From Paramarasmius palmivorus (lineage: Eukaryota > Basidiomycota > Agaricomycetes > Agaricales > Marasmiaceae), in NCBI GenBank assembly GCA_037176845.1, contig JAYKXP010000026.1, positions 310,001-374,000 on the forward strand: a stretch of DNA of 64,000 nucleotides, written 5' to 3'. How positions within the stretch are numbered: position 1 is the stretch's first letter; every line of letters begins with the position of its first letter. The translations under genes were made by a program, and so were the position numbers. Shown piece after piece: positions 32,693 through 44,194 of this stretch. The notes beneath the pieces are model-generated. The model had not been told where the DNA came from. It did not search any database and saw only the letters and a list, made by a program, of their open reading frames with translations.

Positions 32693-34183
32693 CCTCACAG
32701 CAAACAAGAGTCCGATGGATGGGTTGAGAAAGCTGATGTACTAAACGCGAAAAACAAGTTTATTGATAATGAATAGCTGTCAATGCACAGAGACCGAAGA
32801 TAGATGTCATACCTATCGATAATCGAAGGTCCCTATACCTTGAATAGCTCAGGAAGTATTCTTGAGGTGAATAGCCTAGTTAACGTTAAACTTGGTTCAA
32901 GAACTGAGCCGCTTGTTTGTCAGCAAGTGAATCCAGACATGAGAGGGAGCACATACCAGCTACCTCTGTGGTACTTTAGTCGTGCCACCAAAAGGCTGGA
33001 TGACCGTGTTGTTGGAAGGTAATTGAGATGTTGAAAGCAAGGCAAAATGCGTTGTCGGAGGTTGCCGAACTCTGTAAGAAAATCTCTTGGCGCTGTTGTC
33101 CTCTTTCTTCCTTCCAATTTCTTCCTTCAACTTTCAAGTCATCATGATCAATTGCAAGTCAAGCAAGACGCGACAGAAAACTCGAGGCCTCTTATCAGAA
33201 TCCTTTTTTCTCGAGCTGCAATCATTCTGTCTTGATTCTGCCACTGGTTCATATTGACGTGTTTCTGTCAAAGGATTCATTCATTTTGTGAGTGTCAATT
33301 GATTCGAGATATCCCTATCAATTGAATTCAATTAGCATCTATTCGGGGCTAATCTGTACCTGCGAAGAAACCCAATGGCAACTATCGTCGGCGACGGCAG
33401 ATTTTAACGCGTTAAAACTTGACGGACTCCCAGTGTTCCTGTCGGATCCTTTTACAACATGCAGACATCCCTTCGCATCTATACATCGTCCTTTCTCAGG
33501 TTATATTGGTCAAGTACTTGAACCCACGGCCGTCTCGCGCCTTTTGATCCTTGGGTCTTCGGTGCACTGCCTTCTTCTGCGCCGCTGGCCATTCAAAAGT
33601 GTCGATCTGCCGTGCTTGCACTCTATCTCTGTAGTCCTAATCGTGGTCCTTCTTCTCCGTACCCAGGCACCATTCTCCACGTATCTCCTTGACCGGGCTC
33701 AGTACGTGCGCATGCTAGATATCCAATAATGCACATATTCTGATCTACTTTAGTCTGGGCCTGATTCTCGCATTGCATCTGATGTCAGCCTGTGTGGACG
33801 ATATGTCCAAGGAGGGAATGATGCTCTGATGATCAGACTGTGGGCAACCATAAAGAGAAGGTACAATGATGCACAGTGCTCATAGAGAACAGCCCCGCGA
33901 AGCGCACACAGTCTGGGCGCCGGACAAAAAAGAGAGAAAGAGATATCGAGACAGGGTACTTACACGGTGTATAGACAGCTATGACAGGAATGACAGGAAA
34001 GAATAAGGATATAAGACGTTAACTGTGGACAGTGTACAACGGTTGCCGCTTACAGAGAAAGGTCGCCCATACGACGGTGCCGTTGATGACTTGGGTCCGT
34101 CTAATCCCATTTCTATCCTTGGATCCATACAACCTACTTCCTTTTCGTTTATTCTTCTTTCCTTCTTGATTTTCACGACCGCG
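32693..34183. other. Intergenic, 1.5 kb
   Basis: The first 470 bp are the duplicated upstream region of the F-box/LRR gene. The rest is upstream of the Ras exchange factor, with a pyrimidine-rich stretch just before its start. A 145-codon open frame at 33292-33729 has no recognisable features and a non-ATG-independent context, so I do not call it. Confidence 0.45.
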
Positions 34184-36493
34184 ATGACTACCTTAGCCCG
34201 TTCACAGTCCCTGCGCCAGACGCTCCATCTTTCCATCGACCCTGCACCGTACTCTTCCTCCCCCGCTTTCAACCGGTCCCCGGATTCCACATCACCCTCG
34301 TCATCTTCCCGGCCAAGCACAGATTCCAGTCCCACTAGCAGCATCGAAGATACCATATACTCCGTGCTATGTATGCACGATTTTTATTCGGACGACCCCG
34401 ATCAGCTCTCATTTCGCAAGAATGAGATTCTAGAAGTCGTGAGAGAAGAGTCAAACGGATGGCTAGCAGCACTACGGAACAGAGGAGAGCTGGTAGGATG
34501 GATACCCAAGGCTTTCGTAAAGCCGCTCACGGACGAAATGGCGGACCGACTGCTCAACGTACGACCAGAACTCCGAATTTACGAGTATGACGCCGAGCAG
34601 CTTTACAACTCAGCGCCGACCAAAAAGTTCTATGATTCGGAACCAGAACGCACACCCCAACTTGACCGATCGAGGAGATATATCCCCGAGCGCAGAGTCA
34701 CCGATCCACGGCGACTACCCCCTGCTTCCCCTTCCCCAGCAACACCCCTTCCTTCCATACCTACCGCAGCCGCGCGAGCGAAAGGCACCCCAATAGTCAA
34801 TAAACCGACTCCCCCGACACCAACCGAACAAGATATAGTACAAGACCCTGATTCACTTCGTCGACTGCCGAAACTCTCGTTAGTGCAGGAAAATCTCCAG
34901 CGCGAACGTGTTAGTTCGGATGCCTCCATGTCTCCAGACTCCGCCTCCAAACGCTCAGACGACAAGATAAGAAAGCTCACGGGCAGTGATGAGGCCCTTC
35001 TACACTACAATAATGTCCTCATGCAGGCAAATATGCCCTGGTATCTCAAGCCACGTTATAGTAACGAGCTGGAAACGGATAATGACGGAAAGCTGTTAAA
35101 GGGGACTAAGAGGGCTTTGGTAGAGAAGATGGTTTCGGAGCTACCTTTCAGGGATCCCACTCGTGAGTTGGTGTATTCTCTGGTACGATACCGTATGCTA
35201 ATGCCTGATATAGGAGCAGCAGAAGAAACATCGTATCGAAGAGTGTTTCTTACCACCTTCCGAACCTTCATGTCAGCACAGGAACTCTTTGAATTGCTGG
35301 TCGAACAGTATCGAATGGACCATCCTGCAGACCTCACCGAGGCCGAGTTCGAGGATTGGAAGGAAACTGTTCACAGCACGACACAACGTCTGGTCTTGAC
35401 TATCTTCTCGATGTGGTTGGAGGAACACAGATTACTGGAAGAAGAACCGACGATATCTAGGGACCTAACTGCGTTTCTGGAACTCATCAAGCAACCCCAT
35501 CCATTAGCGGAGCAGGCACAGCTCATTATAAAGACCATCTCTCGGCTGGTACGTTGTGGTTTCTCATATAGCGATCCTGTCTGACACTCTCCTAAGACCT
35601 TTACTATCCCTACGACGAGGGAGCCTCCTTGCACTAGCATATCCCCTACGAACCGTCGCCGTAAAAGGCCGGTCGACCCCAGGGGCGAGCTACTTCGACT
35701 CGACCCCACGGACGTTGCTGAACAGCTATCATTACTGGAATCCCGACTCTACCGCCAGATCACGCCCCAGGAATGTATACGATATGCCAAGATACAAACC
35801 GGCAAAGAAGTCGAACACCTCAATGCGTTCTGTTCGACGCACGATAAGATTGCTGCATGGGTCACGACCACCATTTTGGATTGTAAAGTGCTGGCAAGAA
35901 GGTCTGATACGGTAGATTTCTGGATCAAGGTTGCTGAGGTACGCGTTGCTTACTGTCCCAAGCCAGGATTAACGCTGACTCATAAATAGAAATGCCGTAA
36001 TCTCAACAACTTTGCCTCGATGAGCGCTATCATAAATGCTCTTTCCAGCACTGTAGTCACTCGCCTACACCTCACCTGGGCGCATGTTGGACGGAAGAAC
36101 ACGCTTGAAGCCCTTCTCAAACACAATGATCCTTCAGGCGGCTTTGCTGGCTATCGCAATCTCCAGCTCAGTGCTGAAGGTCCCTGTGTTCCCTTTGTGG
36201 GAATGTATCTCTCCGACATCGTCCATATCAAGGACCAGTACCAAGACGAAGGCGATCGAATATCGTTCGCACAGCGGCAAAGGTGGTACGAAGTAGCGAA
36301 GATCATGTTAAGGTCACAGTCGAAGCACTATCCTATCGCAGAGAACTCAGAGACGGTTCAGTTCATCGGAAGAGCAACTGCAAGATTCCCCAAGGATTGG
36401 CAGGCCACCTTTTGGGCAAAGAGTCAAGTTGTACAGCACTCGGAGATTGCGAATGCTGATATCAGGAGAGGCTTGGAGGCTGCTGGTTTCTAA
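34184..36493 (+). CDS. Ras guanine-nucleotide exchange factor with SH3 domain (Cdc25-type)
   Basis: The predicted protein is 736 residues from three exons: 34184-35548, 35597-35938 and 35990-36493. An SH3 domain lies at about residues 58-116 ('YSVLCMHDFYSDDPDQLSF', 'GWLAALRNRGELVGWIPKAF'). A Pro/Ser-rich linker follows, then a REM (RasGEF-N) domain at about 280-455 ('YRRVFLTTFRTFMSAQELF'). The catalytic CDC25 domain fills the rest ('VDFWIKVAEKCRNLNNF', 'NALSSTVVTRLHLTW', 'VPFVGMYLSDIVHI'). It would load Ras with GTP, upstream of cAMP signalling. It is shorter than yeast Cdc25, mainly at the N terminus. The start is the first ATG of the open frame; an upstream in-frame region has only GTG. Confidence 0.92.
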
Positions 36494-36890
36494 TAGACGT
36501 ACGTGCGTGCGTACATTCATATCATACATCATCACTTCAGTTACATTCTGGGCGTAATGGACTTTGGGGTTCTCATTTTTATTCATCTTTCCGATCATAG
36601 TTATCAACAGTATTCTGTATTTCCACTGTCATGTCGATTTCTGTATTCACCTTAATGTGTAACAATCTCCGTAACTTGCTTCGTCGTCTTTGCATTGCTG
36701 TTTCGTTCTAGTCGTGTCTGTCCTTATGTGTCTCCTGCCAATACAATACAATAGCAATCTTAAACTTAAAATTCTCCACAATTGTCTCTGCTTCTTTGAC
36801 CTTCTCTATCGGAGGCGATTTGGACACGGAGGAGTAGAATCAGCTCCGGAAAAGTCCGGACAGCACACTGCCACTAAACAGGCTGACTAA
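36494..36890. other. 3' flank of the Ras exchange factor
   Basis: AT-rich sequence without an identifiable gene; it leads into the metallothionein promoter. Confidence 0.45.
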
Positions 36891-37003
36891 GGTGAGGTAT
36901 TTTCTGGACGCAAGTCCACATGGTGAGGGATTTTCTGGATGCCCGCCAAGCTGGAAGATGACACATTGAGGCGTTTTTTGGAGGGAGGGAAACAGGTATA
37001 AAA
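36891..37003 (+). promoter_or_regulatory. Metallothionein promoter: tandem 21-bp element and TATA box
   Basis: GGTGAGGTATTTTCTGGACGC (36891-36911) recurs as a copy with two mismatches at 36922-36942, exactly 31 bp on. TATAAAA lies at 36997-37003, 92 bp before the ATG. Just upstream, TCCGGA occurs twice (36845 and 36855), 10 bp apart. These are candidate activator sites for a metal-responsive regulator; none has been matched to a known factor. Confidence 0.5.
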
Positions 37004-37094
37004 GGGCGGCGTCGTGAGTAAGAGGGACCCAGAAATACAAACCCACTCGACTCAACCGAAAGATCTCAATCTACCAGTAACAGCACTGACAAAC

Positions 37095-37459
37095 ATGTTC
37101 ACTGTACGTCTATTCGCTCTATATCCAATTGGTTAGGCATGAATTAACTCAATCTTTCAGACCCTTCAAATGATACCTGTTTCTCAAGCCTGTGGCTCTA
37201 GCTGCAACTGCAGCTGTGGCGAGAGGTATTGTTGAACAACTCTTTAATTTGCCACAGTCGAACTGATGGTAATATTTTGTAGTTGCGCCTGCAACCCCGG
37301 CCAGTGCAAATGCACCCCTGTCTCTCAAGCCAACTGTGGCACTAGCTGCACTTGTGGTTCGAGGTACGTCCTTTGGCTGTTTGGCTAGCCAGGAATACCA
37401 AAACTGATGATTACTCGTACTACAGTTGTGCTTGCAAGCCCGGCGAATGCAAATGCTAA
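37095..37459 (+). CDS. Metallothionein, 62 residues, four exons
   Basis: The exons are 37095-37103, 37161-37225, 37283-37363 and 37426-37459, all with GT-AG borders and in-phase joins. The short protein has 15 cysteines, mostly as C-x-C: 'CGSSCNCSCGESCACNPG' then 'CKC', then a second repeat 'CGTSCTCGSSCACKPGECKC'. It contains no aromatic residue besides one Phe near the start. This is a typical cysteine-cluster metal-binding protein of the copper/zinc/cadmium metallothionein class, cytosolic. Exons 2/3 and 3/4 are both split inside the Ser of 'SCAC', which indicates an internal duplication carrying its intron. A strong TATA box and upstream repeats suggest inducible expression. Confidence 0.9.
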
Positions 37460-38954
37460 GCATTGAACACTATTCCTCGCTTCAACCTCGCTTGATCAGC
37501 CACGCTTTGTACATCATGCACTATGTACCATACTGTAATAGACCGATTATTTGCCCAGAAAATCAGTGTTCTAGGACCGCTCATCTCGTCTCCGCTGGGT
37601 TTCTCAAAACACGGCGAGGACCTATGGGGCGGACGACCGTTGTGACTGTAAGATGGCAATGAAGAACAGACCAGCTATCACCAGATCCTCCAGCCCATGA
37701 TCAGGGTGCCATAAACCAAGATCGAATGCGGTAAACCTCTTTTCGGACTCGGAAGGTTATCAACCATATCGGAAAGACTTGTGACTGTGAGCAGCTGTGA
37801 GCGTGCCATGAATGCCTTGCATAGCCGTGATCACCATAATCTCCAGGAGCAGCAACAATGGAACATATTGGTGGCTCTCGGGAATTGTGCGCGGCCAATG
37901 GAGGAATTCGCAAATGAGTACATACGCTGGAACAAAACTTCAGATGCTGTGGTATCCGTAAGTACTGTAGTCATAATCGCGATCGAGAACGCTGCCAGTG
38001 ATTATGCATCCATGATCCAACTTGACAGGATAACACGATTCGGGCGTCCCAGGACGGAGACCTCAGCGGAATTTCTAAGTCTGGCAGCTGCGAACCGGCC
38101 TACGGTTTAACTCCATCGAGGCATAAGGTCAAAATCGTGTTTGTGGGGCTAGAACGAAGGTCGTGAAGCAACAGTTCGAGCCACACCTCGTTACATATGG
38201 ACCTACAGGGACGTTCAATGGCATTCTGTCGGATTGATCACAACAGGGGACCGGATCAGGGACAGATAATCCGTTGTCAAAGCTGCGCTTAGAATGCGAG
38301 ATCTAAGATGTGAGATGAAAGAGGAAGAATGCGCGAAGCGGGGTGACATTGTCCCCGGGAGCTCGAGGTTACATGGAGTCAACCGGTGTTGAAGGGGTCA
38401 TCGGATTATAACCCTGAACTGCCATCGTTCTCCTTGGGGAGGTTCGCCTAGGTTCGCTAGGACGGTAATTTCTCCACTTGTGTAGCTATATTCCTCGGTT
38501 AAGAGGAAGGTCGTGGTGAAGGACAAGACACAATACCTGCTCCCAAGTCCTCGGGAGTTGCAGGGCGTGTGGATGATCATGGAGACGACGGCCTTCCCCG
38601 TGAGGCAAGTGAGTGCCCAGCATCCTTATATCTCCTTGTATCCGTGTATACATACAAACCCTATACAATGATGACGACACGGCGGAGATGAAGAGAACGA
38701 GGCAGGAACAATGTACGCAGGGTCTTTAGTCTCCTGGACAAGTTGAACACCTGGTTGAGCATCAATGTGTCAACCATAAAATGGTATGTACATACCTCAG
38801 GATCAATGGAGCCAGCGGTGACTTCACTCGAGAGACCAGAGAATAAAATAGATAGAATTGCCGTCTGTAGTACAAGCCCAGAAACCAAACCAGTCTATCC
38901 TATCCGTTGGTAGTGTGCCCAGCCATGCGGCATTTTCCCCTTCAGGCTTCGCGA
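37460..38954. other. Intergenic, 1.5 kb, no confident gene
   Basis: Short open frames exist on both strands (for example 37781-38110 plus, 38661-38888 minus), but none has a start, splice and composition that agree. A minus-strand stretch around 38690-38890 has good splice-like signals and a hydrophobic segment ('LVLQTAILSILFSGL') and could be part of an unrecognised small gene. Confidence 0.4.
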
Positions 38955-40056
38955 TTACTTCCTCTTCCTAATCTTCTTGCCAGAACTCTCTGCTCCACTA
39001 GTCTCACCTCCACTCAACTCGTCGCCGCTCGTAGCCTTGCTTCCAGGAGCCTTCTTTGCCTTCTTGATGTGGTGCTCCGGAATCCACTCTTCTTGATACC
39101 CACCGGCACCAGTTGCGGTAACCTCGACAGGCTCGCTGATCTTGGACTTCTTGGGCTTCAACTTGGGCTGGGGTGCGAACGACAGATATGCGACATATCC
39201 CAGGCCGCCGATGAAAGCGGCCGTGATGAGGTAGGTAATGAAGAGCTTGATGTCAAACCAGGATCCTTCGGGTTCGACAATAGTCACAATGGAGTTGAGA
39301 ACCTCGACGCGATATTTCTCGTTCTACGTCATGGTATACATCAGACTTGTGGGTTGAATAGGGTATATGTCAGTACTTACATCAGTGAGGTGTTCCAGCC
39401 ATAGATTAAGACGGAGGTCGCCGGTCTATTTCGATTCTCGTCGGCATTCGCTCTTGAGCGAAAGAGAGGACGTACCTTGAATTCGCTGTAGAACGAATAG
39501 GGGAGTTGGAGCTTGACTCCTTCAAGAAGGTCAATACCATATGTGAGAGTCGTCAACTATAAAGAATTTTAGCGCGCTACAGTGAGATGTGTATCACAGC
39601 TCACGTTTCTGATCAACTTGTCGGTCTCAGGTTGAAGTATTGACCCTCCTACAGTAAGAAGTGTGACATTCTTGTTGGACTTGTTCTCGACCAGGACTGA
39701 GAGTGTGTTCCGTTCTCCGTTAACGACATCTGAAATTGAGAAGCATAAGGCCGTTATTCGAGGAACCCATCAGAGTCGAAAATGACATACGTCCGAAGGG
39801 ATTGTTATCCGGCCATTGTGCAGTAGCTGCGACGGCAAATTCGGGATTGGTCTCCACAACTATGCAGACAGGCAAACATCAGCTCTTTGTTTGAACACCC
39901 AGTAAAGCAAAAAGGAGACGAAATGAACTTCTTTGGCCAGTTCTGAAGGGTGTTATTGAATGATAGTGAAGACGTACCACGTTCGGTTTCTCCTTCTTCC
40001 TGAGCAAAAACCAGAGCCACAACCGAAAAGAGTGTCGCAAAAATACCCAGACGCAT
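38955..40056 (-). CDS. TRAP-alpha/Irc22-like ER membrane protein
   Basis: The predicted protein is 255 residues from six exons: 40056-39978, 39859-39791, 39729-39605, 39556-39476, 39425-39381 and 39323-38955. It has a signal peptide 'MRLGIFATLFSVVALVFAQ', an acidic start, then a luminal beta-domain with 'VVNGERNTLSVLVENKSNKN', 'LTYGIDLLEGVKLQLPYSF' and 'LRLNLWLEHLTD'. A single span lies at about 161-183 ('LFITYLITAAFIGGLGYVAY'), with a Lys-rich cytosolic tail ending 'KKIRKRK'. The order matches the translocon-associated protein alpha subunit (SSR1) and its yeast relative Irc22, which sit by the Sec61 channel in the ER. Confidence 0.85.
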
Positions 40057-40279
40057 ATTGTTATTGAGAGAGTAAAGGAGAGTTTAGGTTGCGAACTTGC
40101 AGGTTTTTGGACACGTCGACACGGATGTCGCATGTGGGAATTTTCACGTGATATACCAAGTCGCGTGCACGCGTCAAGCCTCGATGTCGTAACATTGACA
40201 ATCTCTACAGCTATCTACTCGCTGTCTATGCTTGAAGAGAGTTTGGGCTTCCTAAACTCTGTTAAGCAACTCTTCAACG

Positions 40280-41170
40280 TACATAGGATGGTGGTATGTG
40301 AAGGTGCGCTCGTATTACCAACTATTGGACTTATCAACCTATCCTGATACCCAAGAAACAGCTATCGAGAATGGGCGAATCCGGGTGGATATTCATCTTC
40401 GCTCTACTGATGGAAAGTTATTTGCCCCTCACACAAGTAATTTCGCTCTGCTTTCAATGTTTCATTCCCGTATCCTGTCTCCGTCGCTCGAACGCACGAC
40501 GACATCATCAGTCTGAGCGAAACCACCTCGGATCTTTTACTCCTCAAATTCTCGCATAACAGCTCTCCGTCAGACATTGTAAACTGCAGGAGTCTCACCA
40601 GTGTGTTTGCAAATGTTTTATTACAGAAATTAGAATGCTGATGTTTCACCCCTCTTCGGGAATCAAGTCAGCTTGTCGCCCAAAAATTCGCTGTTTTCTG
40701 TTCTATAGACTGTCACGCAACGAAATGGATGACATTGACGTAGCAGTGCGCCGCAGCATGGCTCTTCCGTTCCATCAAGTGCTCAGCCAACTCAGATAAT
40801 ATCCCACTTTTCTTCATATTTATGTTTATGACTCTCTGGTCTCCGTTGAAGAATCTAACATCAGCTGTCCTTGTGGGCATTATACTTCGACAGGTGGAAG
40901 GAACTCATAAGGGGGTGCCACGATGTGTGCTTCAAAGCCAGAGATCAGGGCGCTGGATTAACGCTGCTGCAATTGACGCATTATCCTGATCGTGTACGCA
41001 AGGTGATCGCTCAAATTTTTTTCTGAAGCTTGAAGCTGACCCAGTGATCCTCTTTCAATGATTGGATGAGTCGCAATTCCCCGACGGGTTGGATGAAACG
41101 ATTTCGGGATGGTATCCTACCTGGAAGGACATGGAGGCCCCAAGGAGGCGCTGGTAGACCCTCGATACCA
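40280..41170 (+). pseudogene. Decayed copy of the neighbouring BTB-like gene
   Basis: This is colinear with 41539-42545. 'ATGGTGGTATGTGAAGGTGC' matches the start region of the intact gene; then comes 'IENGRIRVDIHLRSTDGKLF' (compare 'VENCQIQVDIILQSSDGILL'). A one-base loss near 40495 shifts the frame before 'LSETTSDLLLLKFSHNSSPSD'. Later segments match 'LSRGETDDIDFLVRRSMRLP' and 'YPTWKNMQA' but are broken by stops. Decay is advanced. Confidence 0.75.
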
Positions 41171-41538
41171 GTATGACCCATAGGGCAAGTTGACTTTTGC
41201 CGATTTGTGCACTGTGTATCTTACCTACCTGTATTATAATTCCTGTTTCTCGGTTAATGCCTTCACACCAAGTCCATTGCCAGTGTGTATAAGTGCGACG
41301 ATGTCTGATCTGGATCTGAAGGGTCATGTGCTCACTATCTTTACCACGCGTTCCTTTGGCGCGCACTGCGACGACGCTGTCAACTTCTTCCCATTAATAC
41401 TCCATACTATTCACACCACAGGTAAGTAAACAGCCTTTTCAGTCTCCACTACACTAATGGTTTGTGAGCTCAGTGCAGGCACTTTCATCCCACTGTAATT
41501 TGTACATTCTAGTGTTGGAATATCTGACACGTTAGACG
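41171..41538. other. Intergenic, about 370 bp, no gene seen
   Basis: This lies between the decayed and intact BTB-like copies and would hold the promoter of the intact gene. No TATA box or other defined element is clear. Confidence 0.4.
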
Positions 41539-42545
41539 ATGCTGGTCTGTGAAGGTGCGTGCCATATGCATAAGCTTGCAACCTCTGTAGTCTCAGCTTC
41601 TATGGCAGCCGTTGAAAATTGCCAAATTCAAGTAGACATCATTCTTCAATCTTCGGATGGAATTCTCCTTGGCTCCCACACAAAAAACCTCTCCGCCTTC
41701 AACGAAGCATTCCCCACCGTCGACTCTGTAACGCATTGGAAAGGGGACATCGTTACCCTCAGCGAAACTGCCGCAGTTCTGCTCCTTCTACTGCAATTTT
41801 CACATAATGCTGCCCTTCCTGATATCAGCCATATGGGACTCGACGCCCTCATCGCCTTCGCAGAAGCAGCAGACAAGTACGGGAACAATATAGCATTACA
41901 AGCCTGCGGATCAATGATAAAGTAGGTACTTCCTATTTGTCCTCACCACATTCCGTAACTTAACTAGTTTTGGTTTTTTTCCTGGAGGAAGCACACTGAA
42001 AAACTGTCCCCGCAATTTTCCCTGCGCTTCCTGGGTTATAGGCTATCCCGAGGCGAAACCGACGATATAGATTTTCTCGTCCGTCGCTCTATGCGACTGC
42101 CACTCCACGAATCACTCAGCCAGCTACGAGATCATCCGAACGCTTGTATCATTTATGTGAGTGCTTCCCCCTCCGCAGTTTCCGTATGCTCACCACTTTA
42201 CCCCAGGCGCTATATGCCGACAAATGGAAACAATCGATGTCGCAATACCAGTCCATCATAGAAGAAGGATCTGGAGATTGGCTAGCACTAGCTGACCTCG
42301 CAGACTTCAAGGACATATCGCTTCGAATTCAGAAAGTCGCTGCCAGGACGCTATTCGTGCAGTTGAAAGAAGAAATGGCTCTGTCAATGGCTTCGTTTAA
42401 CGAATCTGTGAAGGTAGCGGAGTGTATTTCTCCTGGTTTTCAATCTCGCTGCGCACCAAATGGATGGGTAAACCGCATGCGGGAGGTTGTGAAAGAATAT
42501 CCCACTTGGAAGAACATGCAAGCTCTCATAGAGAATCGGTCGTGA
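41539..42545 (+). CDS. BTB/POZ-like domain protein
   Basis: The predicted protein is 296 residues from three exons: 41539-41921, 41988-42156 and 42207-42545. The N-terminal half resembles the fungal BTB fold: 'VDIILQSSDGILLGSHTKNL' (strand-strand-helix start), 'IVTLSETAAVLLLLLQF' and 'LIAFAEAADKYGNNIALQAC'. The C-terminal half is helical ('DWLALADLADFKDISLRIQ'). I recall many such proteins in agaricomycetes, with no assigned partner; BTB domains usually mediate dimerisation or Cullin-3 binding. An alternative start is the ATG at 41602. The first intron's acceptor (GGAG|GAAG) was chosen to keep 'KKHTEKLSPQFSLRFLGY' in frame. Confidence 0.72.
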
Positions 42546-42714
42546 ACTTTTCTTGGACCAGCGTTCAAAATGAGTGTGCCGAATGAAGCTTATTTTGACA
42601 GCCTTGGTTGTAGGATATTCAGAGTATATTACGAATTATAACGCCACTACTATAATGACCGGATGAGAGAGAAACTAGACATGATAGGGTGACACCGATG
42701 ATCATCTTTATATT

Positions 42715-43469
42715 CTAGAGGCTGATTCCCAAAAGCAATCCAACACTGGCCTTAATACCGAGTTGCACGCAGAGGGCAATGAAAGCACCGAGTTGCAACG
42801 CAATGGCTGCCGACAGGCCAACTACGAGCTTGAGACACAATTGAATGAACAAACTGAGCGTGATGCACAGGTCTGCGAGGATCTTGACCATAACCTGAAG
42901 GTCAACGCTGACGGTGAGCTTAAGGACCGAAAGGCAGGCCGATACAATAACCTAATGACTCTCAGGTCAGACTGTTGGAGACAGCATATATGAAAGGGTA
43001 TTGCTCACATTGACCAATCCAACGAGGATGCTGGCGAAGGCGTTGACGGAAATAGCTGCGCCGCCATTGGCAGATCCCGCCAGAAGAATGTCGAGATCAA
43101 CGTTGGCGTCGATGTAGACCTGAACTTGGGCCGAGGCATCAACGAGAATGTCCTTCATCTCCTTAACAATAGGTGTGACAGCATCAGGAGTGCAGCCTCC
43201 TGCAGGCAAATGGTCTGGAACCAAATTAGCATTGGTACGAAGTACTTAATGAGTAAGATATGCTCACTAAGCTTGTCCGCGATGGGGCTGATCTTGTCCT
43301 GAACACCTTTGACGAGCACTGGGAGAGGGTTCTCCTTGGCTTCGCACTCTCCGCATCGTGCTTGCAATGCAGGGGTAATATCACCCAAGGGAGTTGGGGC
43401 GGCATTGGTGAATGTCGCGGCAGCGAGAGCTGCAACAAGGTAGTAAGAGATAGTACGCAAAGAAGGCAT
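42715..43469 (-). CDS. Small secreted/membrane protein of unknown function
   Basis: The predicted protein is 214 residues from three exons: 43469-43268, 43214-43009 and 42951-42715. It has a signal peptide ending 'AAATFTNAAPTP', then 'ARCGECEAKENPLPVLVKG' with a C-x-x-C, and a helical mid-part with aliphatic repeats ('VQVYIDANVDLDILLAG'). The C-terminal 80 residues are strongly hydrophobic ('LVVGLSAAIALQLGAFIALC'). Several hydrophobic stretches suggest membrane insertion or aggregation rather than a free extracellular protein. I do not recognise the family. The third-exon acceptor (ATTAG) was chosen by frame. Confidence 0.7.
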
Positions 43470-44194
43470 GTTTGTGGAGGATTGGTGGGTTAAGAAAAGA
43501 GTGGACTTGATAGAGGTTGAAGGAGTGTGAAGACCAAGGAAATGAACTGAGGAATACGGATCCCAATTTCTGCCTTTATACACTTGCTTTGGACGCGTCT
43601 CGACTTATCTTGGATGACACGGATCCCGTCGAAGCTTCTTTCCGACTCACATGATTGTCTGGTCGTTGAGATCGAACACAGGACACAAGATGAAACGAGA
43701 GTTTCTATGGGCACGAAAGTTTCGAAAATGACAGGCATCCCAATCTGTAGATACGGTTATGCAATTAATTCAGAACTGTATGGGTTATCGTTCTGGACGT
43801 CAGCATGCGACAAAACACTAACCTGAAGAATGGAAGGCTAGACCTCGCAGCTGCGAGATTTCAAACGCAGAATGATCAACCAATGGCTCCCCACATGACA
43901 TCAGGGGCTTAGGAATGTATTTTGTGGCCAAAATTTTCGAGAGAATTGTTCGGTGAGGAAAGCAGTCGGACACGAATGTGGTGGTGGTGGTCGAAAGATT
44001 TCAAGATCGATGCTCATTCAACTTGACCAAGCAGACCGTTTAACCGATTTGCCGAGACGCGCGTCCCTCCGGCAGCTCACCAAGACTCCTCGCTTCATTC
44101 ACTGGATGCAACAGTCTCAGGGACATTCTCATGGATTTGATTCAAAAGAAAAGCTGGAAAAAGGCCTCCTGTAACTATTCTGAACCCCAAACTC
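43470..44194. other. Intergenic, 725 bp, no gene seen
   Basis: This is a divergent promoter region between the small secreted protein (minus) and SDR2 (plus). The 50 bp just before SDR2 match those before SDR3. Confidence 0.45.

Larger units (their letters stand above)
29040..33165. repeat. Segmental duplication, copy 2
   Basis: This is the partner of 16890-22197: member F, its upstream block (30300-30660) and an intact F-box/LRR-like gene with its upstream block. It lacks the LINE present in copy 1, so that insertion followed the duplication or was never shared. Confidence 0.85.

Noticed and set aside
33292..33729. 145-codon open frame upstream of the Ras exchange factor
   Set aside because: No domain, no homologous copy, composition unlike its neighbours and no supporting splice or promoter signal.
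37781..38110. 109-codon plus-strand open frame
   Set aside because: No recognisable feature; isolated in a gap; no upstream or downstream exon that fits.
42715..43469. Hydrophobin gene
   Set aside because: The protein is hydrophobic and secreted but has too few cysteines and none of the hydrophobin spacing.
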